This document shows positions 26,503 through 36,157 of a stretch of DNA of 64,000 nucleotides, one piece after another (position 1 is the stretch's first letter; every line of letters begins with the position of its first letter). A program made the translations under genes and the position numbers. The DNA is from Saprospiraceae bacterium (GTDB lineage: Bacteria > Bacteroidota > Bacteroidia > Chitinophagales > Saprospiraceae): positions 62,001 through 126,000 of the forward strand of contig JANQSS010000081.1 in NCBI GenBank assembly GCA_028279185.1, written 5' to 3'. The notes beneath the pieces were generated by a model. That model did no database searches. It saw only the letters and a program-made list of their open reading frames with translations, and was not told where the DNA came from.

Positions 26503-27576
26503 TTATTCGGCAAGTAAGTCATACAATTGCTTATTTCTAAAAATAAGTTCATTTCCAACTTGGTCTTTGGACAGGAAACCCTTATCAGTCAGGAGGTTGA
26601 GGTACTTGCTTGCTGTGTTTCGCGATGCAATACCTTTCTGCTCAAGAATAGCGTACTTACAATATACCTGTGTAAACAAGACTTCGAGCAATTCATGACT
26701 ATACACCCCAGGAGCTTCGCGCTGCATCCAGGTCTTGCTATCGTTGAAAAGTGCTATGATACGGAGCACCTTGTCAAGTGTTATACGTGCGGTCTCCTCT
26801 ACCGCCTTGAGCATATATAGAATCCAGGTTTCCCATGCTCCATCATTTGTCACACCCTTAAGTCCAGTATAATAGCCCGCCTTGTACGTGTTTATATATT
26901 TTGAGAGATAGAGTACAGGTTCTTCGAGTAAATCCTGCGCACACAGATAAAGCACATTAAGGACACGGCCTGTTCGACCATTACCGTCCTTAAAAGGGTG
27001 AATAGCCTCAAATTGATAATGCAAAATTGTCATTTTGATAAGTGGATCAATATTGTCATCGACAGCGGCTGTATCAATCCAATTTTTCAATTTGTCCGAG
27101 ATTACCTTTTCACAGCATGGAGGGGTATAAATGACTTCGAAACTATTACCCACATATACTTCAAAGTCGCGAATTCCGTCAGATTCATCTTTAATTGTCC
27201 GGTACGTGTTTAGGATCAGGTCCAGATTAATTTCCGGACGGGTCTTTAATGTTTGAAAGGCATCCATAAGCGCTTTACCATAACGCAACACCTCTTTTGT
27301 CGCACTGTCAGGCTCATATTTCGACGTCAAGGCTTGAAAGAGCCGATCATCAGTGGTCACGACGTTTTCGATTGCACTACTTTCTTTTGCCTCTTGAATT
27401 GTCAGTGTATTGATAAAAATACCCGGGTTCGGAATGCCAGACATACGCCCCTTTAATTCGGCTAACGCTCGATTAGCTCGATTGGCTTGCTCCAATACTG
27501 GAATCGTCTTCCACACACTTGAATCCGGCATGAGCAACGGTAAGTCATTATATGGTAAACGCGGATTGAAGGTCAT
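26503..27576 (-). CDS. Fic-domain AMP-transferase-like protein
   Basis: The protein has 357 residues: a Fic N-terminal domain (about 1-90), the Fic core with the full active-site motif H-P-F-K-D-G-N-G-R-T-G-R near 196-207, and a C-terminal winged helix (about 285-355). The sequence S-S-A-I-E-N near residue 68 matches the class II inhibitory helix motif [ST]xxxE[GN], whose Glu blocks ATP binding, so the enzyme is probably self-restrained. Fic proteins usually move AMP from ATP onto target proteins; targets here are unknown. It lies 58 bases downstream of nadE on the same strand, with a palindrome in between. Confidence 0.92.
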   Translation of the reverse strand: MTFNPRLPYNDLPLLMPDSSVWKTIPVLEQANRANRALAELKGRMSGIPNPGIFINTLTIQEAKESSAIENVVTTDDRLFQALTSKYEPDSATKEVLRYGKALMDAFQTLKTRPEINLDLILNTYRTIKDESDGIRDFEVYVGNSFEVIYTPPCCEKVISDKLKNWIDTAAVDDNIDPLIKMTILHYQFEAIHPFKDGNGRTGRVLNVLYLCAQDLLEEPVLYLSKYINTYKAGYYTGLKGVTNDGAWETWILYMLKAVEETARITLDKVLRIIALFNDSKTWMQREAPGVYSHELLEVLFTQVYCKYAILEQKGIASRNTASKYLNLLTDKGFLSKDQVGNELIFRNKQLYDLLAE

Positions 27577-27600
27577 GATTTAAAAGTGCAAAGATTATTA

Positions 27601-27615
27601 ATTGAAATATTCAAT
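27601..27615. promoter_or_regulatory. Palindrome upstream of the Fic gene
   Basis: A perfect ATTGAA-ATA-TTCAAT palindrome sits 25 bases before the Fic start codon, in the short gap after nadE. Related TATTGAA/TTCAATA pieces flank it at 27620-27627. As the Fic protein has a winged-helix C-terminus, this could be its own operator; that is inference. Confidence 0.35.
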
Positions 27616-27634
27616 TTTTTTATTGAAAAAAATA

Positions 27635-29290
27635 CTAACTCAAATATTTTCCGACAATAGGCATTCGACGACCAACACCAAATGCTTTTGGTGAAACGCG
27701 TAATACAGGAGCAGTTTGATAACGTTTAAATTCATTGCGATTTACTAACGATAGAGCACGCCTTACAATCGTCGCATCAAATCCGTCCGCAATAATTTCA
27801 TCAGGTCCCTTGCGTTCTTCTATATAGCGAAATAATATTTCATCCAGCACATCATATTCAGGCAAGCTATCACTATCTTTTTGGTTCGGCCGTAATTCCG
27901 CGGAGGGTGGTTTTTCAATACTATTTATTGGTATTAATTCTTCATGACGATTAATATAGCGAGCGAGTCGGTAAACATCTGTTTTGTAAACATCCCCAAT
28001 GACTGAAAGTCCACCGCATAAGTCACCATATAATGTGCCATAGCCAACAGCCATTTCACTTTTATTGGTTGTATTAAGTAAAATATTACCGAATTTATTC
28101 GACAGCGCCATAAGTAAAACACCTCTACTACGAGCTTGAATATTTTCTTCTGTTACATTGAATGGTATATCACCAAATATTGGGTTCAGTTTTTCCATGA
28201 ATTCATCATACAATTCTTTTATCGTAATGATGTCGTATTGAATACCATAATTCTCGGCCAGTTTTCGGGCATCATTAATTGAGTGGTCGGACGAAAACTG
28301 TGAAGGCATAAGTAAGACGCGGATATTTTCGGCACCCAATGCTTCGACCGCAAGAGCTGTTGTTACTGCCGAGTCGATACCTCCGCTCAAGCCAATAATT
28401 GCCTTCGAAAAACCTAGTTTAGAAAAATAATCTTGTAGTCCGACGATTAACGCATCATGAATAAGAGTAATTTTATCTTTTTGTCGCTCCTTGTCTTCCC
28501 GACCTTTAACAACATCACCTAAATCGTAAATTTCTACATGTTCTTTAAAATAAGGCATTTCATCATACACGCTACCGTCTGGTGAAACGACTAGCGAACC
28601 GCCATCGAAAATAACCTCAGTTTGTGCGCCCACGTGGTTGCAATAAAACATCGGAACACCATATCGAAGGACGTTTGCACGGACGACGTCAAGTCGTTCG
28701 CGAGCATGATTGTAATTAAATGGTGAGGCTGAAATATTTAATATAAAATCGAATGTATCATCCATCTCATCAAGTGGATTGAACTTGTATAGAGGGTTTT
28801 CTATACCCACTTCAATATTTTTATTTGGAACATCCCAAATATCCTCACAGATTGTTAAGGCTATTTTTTTGTCTTTAAATTCAAAAGATTTAAATATCGT
28901 GCCAGGTTCAAAGTAGCGGTATTCATCAAAAATATCGTAAGTGGGGAGTAAAGCCTTGTCGGCAATAAATTGAATTTTTTTGTCGTAAAGGAAAAATGCG
29001 GCATTGTGTAAGTCCTTACCGGCGAGGACAGGATTAATGCGTGGTGCACCAACAACGATAGCAATATCGGTTGTTTCTACGGCTAATTTTTCAATTGCTT
29101 GTTTCGATAGTTGGATGAAGTTTCGAAATTCGAGAAAGTCCCGAGGTGGATATCCGCATACGGCTAGCTCACCAAAACACACGATATCGGCACCTCGATT
29201 GGATGCTCGGTGTGCCATATCAATCATTTTGGCCGTATTTCCTTCAAAATCTCCGATGAGATAGTCGAGTTGAGCAAGTGCAATTTTCAC
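27635..29290 (-). CDS. nadE: Glutamine-dependent NAD+ synthetase
   Basis: The protein has about 551 residues and makes NAD+ from nicotinic acid adenine dinucleotide, ATP and glutamine in the cytoplasm. The N-terminal nitrilase-like amidase domain shows the Glu (G-E-L-A-V-C-G-Y-P-P), Lys (D-K-A-L-L-P-T-Y) and Cys (L-T-I-C-E-D-I-W) triad; the C-terminal synthetase domain has the P-loop L-S-G-G-I-D-S-A near 310 and S-R-G-V-L-L-M-A-L-S-N-K. GTG at 29290 starts the protein at V-K-I-A-L-A-Q-L, the family's normal N-terminus; an in-frame TTG at 29318-29320 would add ten residues. It is divergent from the GGGP synthase gene. Confidence 0.95.
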   Translation of the reverse strand: MKIALAQLDYLIGDFEGNTAKMIDMAHRASNRGADIVCFGELAVCGYPPRDFLEFRNFIQLSKQAIEKLAVETTDIAIVVGAPRINPVLAGKDLHNAAFFLYDKKIQFIADKALLPTYDIFDEYRYFEPGTIFKSFEFKDKKIALTICEDIWDVPNKNIEVGIENPLYKFNPLDEMDDTFDFILNISASPFNYNHARERLDVVRANVLRYGVPMFYCNHVGAQTEVIFDGGSLVVSPDGSVYDEMPYFKEHVEIYDLGDVVKGREDKERQKDKITLIHDALIVGLQDYFSKLGFSKAIIGLSGGIDSAVTTALAVEALGAENIRVLLMPSQFSSDHSINDARKLAENYGIQYDIITIKELYDEFMEKLNPIFGDIPFNVTEENIQARSRGVLLMALSNKFGNILLNTTNKSEMAVGYGTLYGDLCGGLSVIGDVYKTDVYRLARYINRHEELIPINSIEKPPSAELRPNQKDSDSLPEYDVLDEILFRYIEERKGPDEIIADGFDATIVRRALSLVNRNEFKRYQTAPVLRVSPKAFGVGRRMPIVGKYLS

Positions 29291-29384
29291 TAAACGTCTT
29301 TCTAATTTGGTGCTGAACAAAGGTAGAATTTGCGAGATAGAATAGGTTGGAAATGAGCGAAAAGCATGTCGCTTTTTAGCTTGT

Positions 29385-29438
29385 TTTGTGGAGTTAGTCG
29401 CCAGGCATCTATAGGTGCCTGGCGACTAACTCCACAAA
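29385..29438. repeat. Perfect 23-bp-stem hairpin
   Basis: Arms 29385-29407 and 29416-29438 are exact reverse complements (23 bp) with an 8-base loop TCTATAGG. It sits between the divergent nadE and GGGP synthase genes. Part of the right arm (GCCTGGCGACTAAC) recurs with one change at 59593-59606, so it may belong to a dispersed repeat family. Confidence 0.85.
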
Positions 29439-29545
29439 CTACTGATAATCAATCCAGTATGCAAAATTTAAAAATTCCGCAAAAACAGGCTGTATCTTTG
29501 ATCAGCAACCCCACTTGAAACAGGTGTTCAAAGAGAGGAAAATTC

Positions 29546-30295
29546 ATGATTTACGACGAACTGGTAGCAAAGAAAAAAGCGGGTAAGACAAGTCTGGCCA
29601 TTCTGATTGACCCCGATAAAACATCAAATCGGCAACTTGATGCCCAGGTAAGACATGGTATAGATGCGGAAATCGACTATTTCTTTGTTGGAGGAAGTCT
29701 AATTGTCAACAATGTTCTTGATGAATATTTGACCCATATTCGCGAGCAGTGTGATATTCCACTGATTCTATTTCCGGGCAATTCGTTTCAACTAAGCCAT
29801 AGAGCAGATGCCATTCTATTTCTGAGTCTAATAAGTGGCCGGAATGCTGATTTGTTGATTGGGAAACATGTCGTGACTGCCCCTTATTTAAAGACTAGTC
29901 CATTGGAAGTGCTGTCAACCGGCTATATGCTCATAGACGGAGGTATTGACACGACGGTTTCATACATCAGCAATACAAAGCCCATCCCGGCCCAAAAAAC
30001 AGATGTTGCCATTTGCACAGCCATGGCCGCAGAAATGTTAGGCATGAAATTAATTTTCATGGATGCCGGCAGCGGTGCGCGAAATCCGGTTACAACTGCT
30101 ATGATTGAAGCCGTTAGCAACATTGTCGACGTGCCACTCATTGTCGGTGGTGGAATTCGCGATGCGGAGAAGGCCTGGGCAAATGCACGGGCCGGAGCCG
30201 ACGTAATTGTCGTTGGAAATGCGACGGAAGATAATCCATCACTCATTGGAGAAATTGCCCATGCTGTGCGAAGCCAAAAAACGTCTGTCAATTAA
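29546..30295 (+). CDS. Geranylgeranylglyceryl phosphate synthase-like protein (PcrB family)
   Basis: The protein has 249 residues and a TIM-barrel prenyltransferase pattern: L-A-I-L-I-D-P-D-K (substrate phosphate/Mg site), F-V-G-G-S, L-F-P-G-N, and P-L-I-V-G-G-G-I-R near 200 with V-V-G-N-A near 225. The family joins a polyprenyl diphosphate to sn-glycerol-1-phosphate; Bacteroidota versions are known, though their lipid product in vivo is less clear. The start has a good GAGAGGA ribosome site. The stop overlaps the start of rsgA by one base (TAATG), so the two are coupled. Confidence 0.93.
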   Translation: MIYDELVAKKKAGKTSLAILIDPDKTSNRQLDAQVRHGIDAEIDYFFVGGSLIVNNVLDEYLTHIREQCDIPLILFPGNSFQLSHRADAILFLSLISGRNADLLIGKHVVTAPYLKTSPLEVLSTGYMLIDGGIDTTVSYISNTKPIPAQKTDVAICTAMAAEMLGMKLIFMDAGSGARNPVTTAMIEAVSNIVDVPLIVGGGIRDAEKAWANARAGADVIVVGNATEDNPSLIGEIAHAVRSQKTSVN

Positions 30296-31236
30296 TGCCG
30301 GCAGGAATTGTAACAAAATCAACCGGAAGTTGGTATGAGGTACGAAGTGAATCGGGTGAATCGATTGCTTGCCGCATTCGTGGAAAATTTAAACTACAAG
30401 GATTCAAGTTGACCAATCCTGTTGCGGTAGGTGATGAAGTCGTTTACAAATTTGAGGGTGATGATGCGTTAATTATAGAAATTCTTCCTCGAAAAAATTA
30501 TATCGTTCGCCAGTCTCCAAGGCAAAAGCACAATCTACATCTTCTGGCGGCAAATATTGACCAGGCCATTGTTGTTGTCACTATCATTAATCCGATGTTA
30601 AAGCAAGGATTTATTGATCGCTTTTTACTCATGACAGAACCACACGATATTCCGGTTATTATCGTCTTTAATAAATCAGATTTATTTGGCGAGGAAGAAG
30701 AGCAGATTTTTGGAGGTTTAAAAAATATATATGAGAAAATAGGTTATGAGGTGATTCATACATCAGCATTAACGGGCGAAAATCTCGAAGTGCTGCGAAG
30801 TAAACTCAAAAATAAAACAACATTAATTGGTGGTCAGTCAGGGGTAGGCAAATCCAGCTTACTCAATGTTTTACATGATGATTTAACGTTGCGTACAAAG
30901 GAAATTTCAGAATATTCGGGAAAGGGGCAACATACGACGACATTTGCGGAAATGTTATACATAGACAAGGACACGGCGATAATTGATACTCCAGGAATAA
31001 AAACCTTGTCATTTAATAACCTTGAGGTCGAGGATGTTGCTCATAATTTTCGTGAATTTTTTAAAGCCAGCAGCGCTTGTAAATTTGGCAATTGCACCCA
31101 TCGCAATGAACCAAAATGTGCAGTAAAAGATGCCATAGATGAAGACCACATTTCCATTCTACGGTATCAAAATTACCTAGCCATTCTTGATGAAATAGAA
31201 GCTCAAAACTATTGGGAGAGGCATACAGATTACTGA
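30295..31236 (+). CDS. rsgA: Ribosome small-subunit assembly GTPase RsgA
   Basis: The protein has 313 residues in the typical order: an OB-fold (about 1-70), a circularly permuted GTPase domain with G4 (F-N-K-S-D-L) before G1 (G-G-Q-S-G-V-G-K-S-S-L) and G3 (D-T-P-G-I-K), and a C-terminal zinc site with C-x4-C-x-H-x5-C (C-K-F-G-N-C-T-H). RsgA releases RbfA from maturing 30S particles. The genes before and after it give no special context. Confidence 0.95.
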   Translation: MPAGIVTKSTGSWYEVRSESGESIACRIRGKFKLQGFKLTNPVAVGDEVVYKFEGDDALIIEILPRKNYIVRQSPRQKHNLHLLAANIDQAIVVVTIINPMLKQGFIDRFLLMTEPHDIPVIIVFNKSDLFGEEEEQIFGGLKNIYEKIGYEVIHTSALTGENLEVLRSKLKNKTTLIGGQSGVGKSSLLNVLHDDLTLRTKEISEYSGKGQHTTTFAEMLYIDKDTAIIDTPGIKTLSFNNLEVEDVAHNFREFFKASSACKFGNCTHRNEPKCAVKDAIDEDHISILRYQNYLAILDEIEAQNYWERHTDY

Positions 31237-31506
31237 TGTCTAGTATCAAGTAAAAAGTATAGTTGACGTATGTATTAAGAGCAATTTGCTCAGACTTTTG
31301 TTATGAAGCTTTGCTATAGCTCAGGCTGTATTTCTTCTCACCACATCCGCTTTCGTGGTTCCTTCGCTTCACACGCGGTCTTGTTCGATCAAACAGTATC
31401 ATTCCATCATGCCTTGACTTTGAATAAATCTCGAGATAGTTTTTATACACATCAATTGGTATAAGTCAAGGACTTCATAGCGTTTTCCGGTTAGCCACTT
31501 TACCAA

Positions 31507-32607
31507 CTAATTCAGCATCGACATCTGCTTGACAATATGCTCTGGTATCCCATCTTTATGCAAGGTTATCGATATAGTTTTCATTCGAAAGTAAGCGGCA
31601 GACATATAGAGAAATCCATTCAAGTCCGAGATCTCGCCCCAGCTATTCTTGACCTTATAATATTTATTTCCCTCTTTGTCCCTGGCAATTCCGACTATAT
31701 GCATGAGGTGGTCATCAGTCGTTACGTAACTTTCAAAATTTTCCTGACGATTTTCAGCCGTAACATTTTGCTCTTTTACGATCGATTTAAATAGTTTTTC
31801 ACTTTTCGGATCTATAGGTAAAATAGCCAATCCATTTTTTGCTGAAAAACCTTTTTCACTCACATCGCCGTCCCAGGCAACCGAGTAGCCGCTTTTAAGC
31901 GCATTGTCGACAATTGTCTCCAACTCATTTAATGGTACATTGATAAAAGATCCGTTGCTAAAATTATCTGGTATTTCAAGAATAAATGATGTATAAAAAG
32001 GATGATGAGTAAACGATGTAATATTTACGTAGTCGGTAGGATTAAGCCCAAGGCTCATTGCAAAAGCTTTCGGGTGATATTGCACACCATCGACACTGAA
32101 GTTTTCCTGAACTTCACCCAGATACACATCTAAAATAGCCTCAAAACCTTCGTCCCATTTATCACTTAGCTTCTTACGGCCAATGAGAGCGTCAACGTAA
32201 CCTTTAAGTACAGCCGACAGTTCGCTGTGATCATGGGCTTCAACACCGGGTATTTTGCCTGAATAAATATCTTCAGGAACGATTCCATGTCGCATAACCG
32301 TGTTAATAAAGTCATGAGACAGGCTACCCTGACTAAAATTTGCCTTCCCTTGGCGAAGAACATAATTGCGCGCTTTGTCTTTGTAAATATTGCGTACAAC
32401 GTACATTTCAGACAGATCATAATTTCCTTTGCCGATTCGCATCAGTTCTGACTCCAAAAATGAACAAGTTGCAAAACTCCAACATGTTCCCGTATTGGCT
32501 TGATTTTTAATCGAAGTGCAACCCACATTGATTTCATCGGTAATACCATATTGTGCATAAACCGATAACGAGAGGAAAAACAGAACACTAAGCAACATAT
32601 ATTTCAT
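31507..32607 (-). CDS. C1 papain-fold aminopeptidase (bleomycin-hydrolase type), exported
   Basis: The start at 32607 gives about 366 residues with a signal peptide (M-K-Y-M-L-L-S-V-L-F-F-L). Catalytic residues are visible: Cys in N-T-G-T-C-W-S-F-A, His in D-H-L-M-H-I-V-G-I-A, Asn in K-V-K-N-S-W-G-E. The insert between them is like bleomycin hydrolase (PepC) rather than cathepsins. The exported form probably trims peptides in the envelope. A longer frame to 32682 has no signal at its start and is less likely. Confidence 0.88.
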   Translation of the reverse strand: MKYMLLSVLFFLSLSVYAQYGITDEINVGCTSIKNQANTGTCWSFATCSFLESELMRIGKGNYDLSEMYVVRNIYKDKARNYVLRQGKANFSQGSLSHDFINTVMRHGIVPEDIYSGKIPGVEAHDHSELSAVLKGYVDALIGRKKLSDKWDEGFEAILDVYLGEVQENFSVDGVQYHPKAFAMSLGLNPTDYVNITSFTHHPFYTSFILEIPDNFSNGSFINVPLNELETIVDNALKSGYSVAWDGDVSEKGFSAKNGLAILPIDPKSEKLFKSIVKEQNVTAENRQENFESYVTTDDHLMHIVGIARDKEGNKYYKVKNSWGEISDLNGFLYMSAAYFRMKTISITLHKDGIPEHIVKQMSMLN

Positions 32608-32830
32608 AACGGATAATTTTTTGGTACACGAAGATACGTTATCATCAAGAATAGATTTGTACGTACCTGTTTGCGTGTTCATAACTGACTGGATTTTCCA
32701 AGCTGACCCTGCCCGGATCTATTCACCTTGCTTCTATTCAATTTGCCGCCGCAAAGATATTTTATGAAGGAGATCAATCGAAAAGCGACACGATCGGAAG
32801 ATTATTTAGCGAATATTGTAGTGGTTAAAT

Positions 32831-33478
32831 CTACTCCAAACTGAATTCAACCGGTATTTCCTCATCAAAAGAATTACATGCTTCAGATTTGTATTTTTTC
32901 ATTAATCGCGCGAACTTCTTGATCCCATTTATAGCCACTAGGTCACAGTCAGGGTGAAGTGTGTTCAATAATCTAATTTCTTCGACTTCACAATTCGCAT
33001 TTAATTTCAAGTTCACTCGGACGACGCCTTGAATATTATTTTCGCGAGCAGACATTGGATATTCTAATCGAGGACGAATAGTTGTTTTAATAGGTTCATT
33101 CTTCGTATAATCAAATCCGGTTATGACTTGACCGTTTTCATGTAGTTCTAACCAACGACCTACTTTTTTTGAAGATATTAATTTGCCATACTTCCACTCG
33201 GATTTCTTTTTTAAATGACCATATTCGTCGTATAAACTCCAAGTACCATCCTTTTTACCGTTTGCATAATTACCTTGCATTTTTACTGTTCCTGATTTAT
33301 GGTAAGAAGTAAATATTCCGTGTTTTGTGAATCTTTTCTTCTTCATAACGGAATAACTTTCTTTTATACGTTCAGAATTATCGTATCTAATTTGTATTAA
33401 TTTGGTTTTTTGTGCATGGGTACGCAATAGTGAGGCCAGAAATATGAAAATACACAGGGCAACTCTTAGTTTCAACAT
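32831..33478 (-). CDS. MORN-repeat protein with TonB-like C-terminal domain
   Basis: The protein has 215 residues: a signal peptide (about 1-22), a stretch of YwqK/MORN-type repeats (K-H-G-I-F-T-S-Y-H-K-S-G-T-V-K, Y-A-N-G-K-K-D-G-T-W-S-L-Y), and a TonB C-terminal-like domain (about 135-215) with Y-P-M-S-A-R-E-N-N-I-Q-G-V-V-R-V. In Bacteroidota these proteins are common; most are not true TonB since they lack a membrane anchor and Pro-rich linker, as here. The function is unknown. Confidence 0.8.
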   Translation of the reverse strand: MLKLRVALCIFIFLASLLRTHAQKTKLIQIRYDNSERIKESYSVMKKKRFTKHGIFTSYHKSGTVKMQGNYANGKKDGTWSLYDEYGHLKKKSEWKYGKLISSKKVGRWLELHENGQVITGFDYTKNEPIKTTIRPRLEYPMSARENNIQGVVRVNLKLNANCEVEEIRLLNTLHPDCDLVAINGIKKFARLMKKYKSEACNSFDEEIPVEFSLE

Positions 33479-33774
33479 GGTTTTATTACAGAAGATGCCA
33501 GTTACACTAGGAATGGTGTATACGGCTCAGCAATAGACCTATTTCAGCACTATCATCTCCTGTTGTAAGTTTTCTTTACAAGTAATAAAATATTCTAATC
33601 AGCCGTACCCATAAGCACAACCAAATCAGACGCGGGAATCAATGTCCTGCCCTTTAATCACACATTAATTGTTGTATGTCAAGTGTTCGATAATTGTACG
33701 TTGTCGCCCGAGACGTAAGTGATTGGCTATACGATATTATCGAGATGTGCACATTGAATTAAACCGATCAATAC

Positions 33775-34974
33775 ATGAAAAACATAGTTACTGTAATTAT
33801 ATACGCTTTGACGATATCTATAGCAAATGGACAAGTAGTGGTTTCAACCCTTGTTGACAACATACAAGCGTCCGGTGGACTTAAAATTGGTCCTGATAAT
33901 AGTTTATATGCTGCAAACTTTGGCATATCACTGGACATGGCAAATGGAACGCAAGTATGGCGTGTCGGTATGGATGGATCAGTCGAATTATTTGCAACAG
34001 GTTTGAGTGGTGCATCGGGCAATGATTTTGACAGCCAGGGTAATTTATTTCAAAGTAACATTAGCGCAGGGACTGTTTCGAAAATTACGCCCACGGGGCA
34101 GGTTTCGACGTTTGCCACTATTGGAATTTCATGCAATGTAGGAATCGTAATCGATGAAAATGACAATTTATTTATTTGCAATTGCTGTTCAACAAATGGA
34201 AATACAATTCGACGGGTAACACCTGGAGGCCAGTCTTCACAATATTCATCAAGCGGCCTCTACTTCTGTCCAAATGGCATCACAGCAGATGGCAACGGGA
34301 ATCTATATGTTTCGAATTTTAGTAATGGTAATATTATTAAAATAGCCCCCGGAGGTGCAGCAAGTTTATTGGCCGTAACGCCGGGTGCAGGAGGCATGGC
34401 TGCTAGTAATGGTCATATCGTTTATTCACCTTATGAGGATGTACTGTATGTGGCCAGCCATGGATCCAGTAAGATATATCGCTTGACCTTAAATGGTGTA
34501 CTTACCACATTTGCCGGATCAGGTGTTCGCGGTAATGACGATGGGCCGGCGAGCCAGGCTACTTTTTCGAGACCAAATGGACTCGCCCTCTCCTCTACAG
34601 GTGACACATTATTCGTAAATAGTTCCATACCCACAACTAACGCAGGAGGACGACCACTGAATCCATCAAAAATAAGAATGCTTACCGGCTTGCTTGGCAA
34701 CTCGAATATTGGTGAAATTGAAAAGTCACTTGAATTTTTAATAGCGCCTAATCCGACGACAAATTCTATTTCAGTCCAATCAGATGTTTGCCGTGAGTCT
34801 CATTGTCGGATTAATATATTCAATAGTACATTCGACGTGGTTCATGCTGCGCCTATGAATCGTAATTCGGATAAAATCGAAGTAGTAATAGGACATTTAT
34901 CTTCAGGTACATATTATTTTCAGCTAATTTCGGATAAAGGTATGGGTATGCGTCCATTTCTTGTTGTAAATTGA
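33775..34974 (+). CDS. Secreted NHL-repeat propeller with T9SS sorting domain
   Basis: The protein has 399 residues: a signal peptide (about 1-20), six or so NHL-type propeller repeats (G-N-L-Y-V-S-N-F, P-N-G-I-T-A-D-G-N-G-N-L, F-S-R-P-N-G-L-A-L-S), and a C-terminal T9SS type A sorting domain (F-L-I-A-P-N-P-T-T-N-S and S-S-G-T-Y-Y-F-Q-L). It should be placed on the cell surface by the T9SS. The next gene starts four bases after its stop, so both propeller proteins are made from one message. Confidence 0.88.
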   Translation: MKNIVTVIIYALTISIANGQVVVSTLVDNIQASGGLKIGPDNSLYAANFGISLDMANGTQVWRVGMDGSVELFATGLSGASGNDFDSQGNLFQSNISAGTVSKITPTGQVSTFATIGISCNVGIVIDENDNLFICNCCSTNGNTIRRVTPGGQSSQYSSSGLYFCPNGITADGNGNLYVSNFSNGNIIKIAPGGAASLLAVTPGAGGMAASNGHIVYSPYEDVLYVASHGSSKIYRLTLNGVLTTFAGSGVRGNDDGPASQATFSRPNGLALSSTGDTLFVNSSIPTTNAGGRPLNPSKIRMLTGLLGNSNIGEIEKSLEFLIAPNPTTNSISVQSDVCRESHCRINIFNSTFDVVHAAPMNRNSDKIEVVIGHLSSGTYYFQLISDKGMGMRPFLVVN

Positions 34975-34978
34975 CAGT

Positions 34979-36157
34979 ATGAAAAACTATTGTTTGAGTT
35001 TAATATTCGTATGTGCGCTTATGAATACAAATGCACAATTATATGAGGATGGATCAGATTTATTACCATCAATTGGGGCAATGGATCAAAGTATGGATGT
35101 GAAAGCGGCAGACATTAATGGCGACGGATTATCCGACATTATTTTGGCAAATGAATTTCAACAAAACACGATTCTAATAAATTCAGTGGACCAGGGCTTT
35201 ACCAAATTGGTCCCTAATCCATTTACAACAATTAATCATGATAGCGAGGATGTCATCGTGGCGGATTTTACCGGAGATGGTGAGTTGGATATTATTTTTT
35301 GCAGCGAAGATGATGTGAACCTCGGCCGTATTAATGTTCATGAATATTACATCGGGGATGGCTCGGGTTCATTTACTATGTCCTCTTATCGATTCCCGGA
35401 CAGTGAGGCCAATGCTGTTATAGCCGCTGACATTAATAATGACGGTAATCTTGATGTTTTATTCGGGAATAATGGTCGCATAGGTTGTTTTATTAACAAT
35501 GGTTCCGGCATTTTCACCGATGAAAGCAATCGTTTTCCGGTAGTAAACCGGACCACTCAGGACTTGCATGCATTTGACACGGATGGAGATGGTGATATCG
35601 ATGTATTCGAAGGAAATGAAAACGGTAATGTACTGTACGTAAACACTGGAGATGGCCAATATGTTGATGCTTCTGACAATCTCCCAACGTTAAATATTGA
35701 GACACGAAAAGTGTCCTCTGGCGATATCGATAATGACGGCGACCTCGATGTTTTTTTGAGTAATGTGCAGTTTATTCCAGGTCGGGACATTCAGAATCGA
35801 TTATTATTGAATGATGGCGGAGGAGTATTCACCGACGTTTCTGACCATCAATTGCCAATAGATGGTTTTCATACAATTGACGGTATTTTTGTTGATGTAG
35901 ACGATGATACCGATATGGATATTGTCGTCGCAAATGTTTTCGGAGGACCAATTAACGTCTACAGAAATGATGGCACCGGTTCGTTTTCGGACGGTACAGC
36001 TGAAATTTTGGGGAATAATTATGTTTTTGATGCACTTGGCGTAATTAATCATGATTTAAACAATGATGGACGAGAAGATTTATATTTTTGTGATCGAAAT
36101 ACGGGAACAAATCAAAAAGATGTTCTCCTTCTAAAAAAAAAGTATCGACCACAGTAA
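34979..36157 (+). CDS. Secreted FG-GAP/VCBS propeller, cut from its sorting domain by a frameshift
   Basis: As read, 392 residues: a signal peptide (about 1-19) and seven Asp-rich calcium-loop repeats (D-I-N-G-D-G-L-S-D-I, D-F-T-G-D-G-E-L-D-I, D-I-N-N-D-G-N-L-D-V, D-T-D-G-D-G-D-I-D-V, D-I-D-N-D-G-D-L-D-V, D-V-D-D-D-T-D-M-D-I, D-L-N-N-D-G-R-E-D-L), one per blade of a seven-bladed propeller. The frame ends five codons after a run of nine A (36133-36141). One extra A, or a -1 slip at A-AAA-AAG, would join it to the T9SS sorting domain encoded at 36142-36405. It is either a sequencing error, a phase-variable tract, or a slippage site. Confidence 0.85.
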   Translation: MKNYCLSLIFVCALMNTNAQLYEDGSDLLPSIGAMDQSMDVKAADINGDGLSDIILANEFQQNTILINSVDQGFTKLVPNPFTTINHDSEDVIVADFTGDGELDIIFCSEDDVNLGRINVHEYYIGDGSGSFTMSSYRFPDSEANAVIAADINNDGNLDVLFGNNGRIGCFINNGSGIFTDESNRFPVVNRTTQDLHAFDTDGDGDIDVFEGNENGNVLYVNTGDGQYVDASDNLPTLNIETRKVSSGDIDNDGDLDVFLSNVQFIPGRDIQNRLLLNDGGGVFTDVSDHQLPIDGFHTIDGIFVDVDDDTDMDIVVANVFGGPINVYRNDGTGSFSDGTAEILGNNYVFDALGVINHDLNNDGREDLYFCDRNTGTNQKDVLLLKKKYRPQ

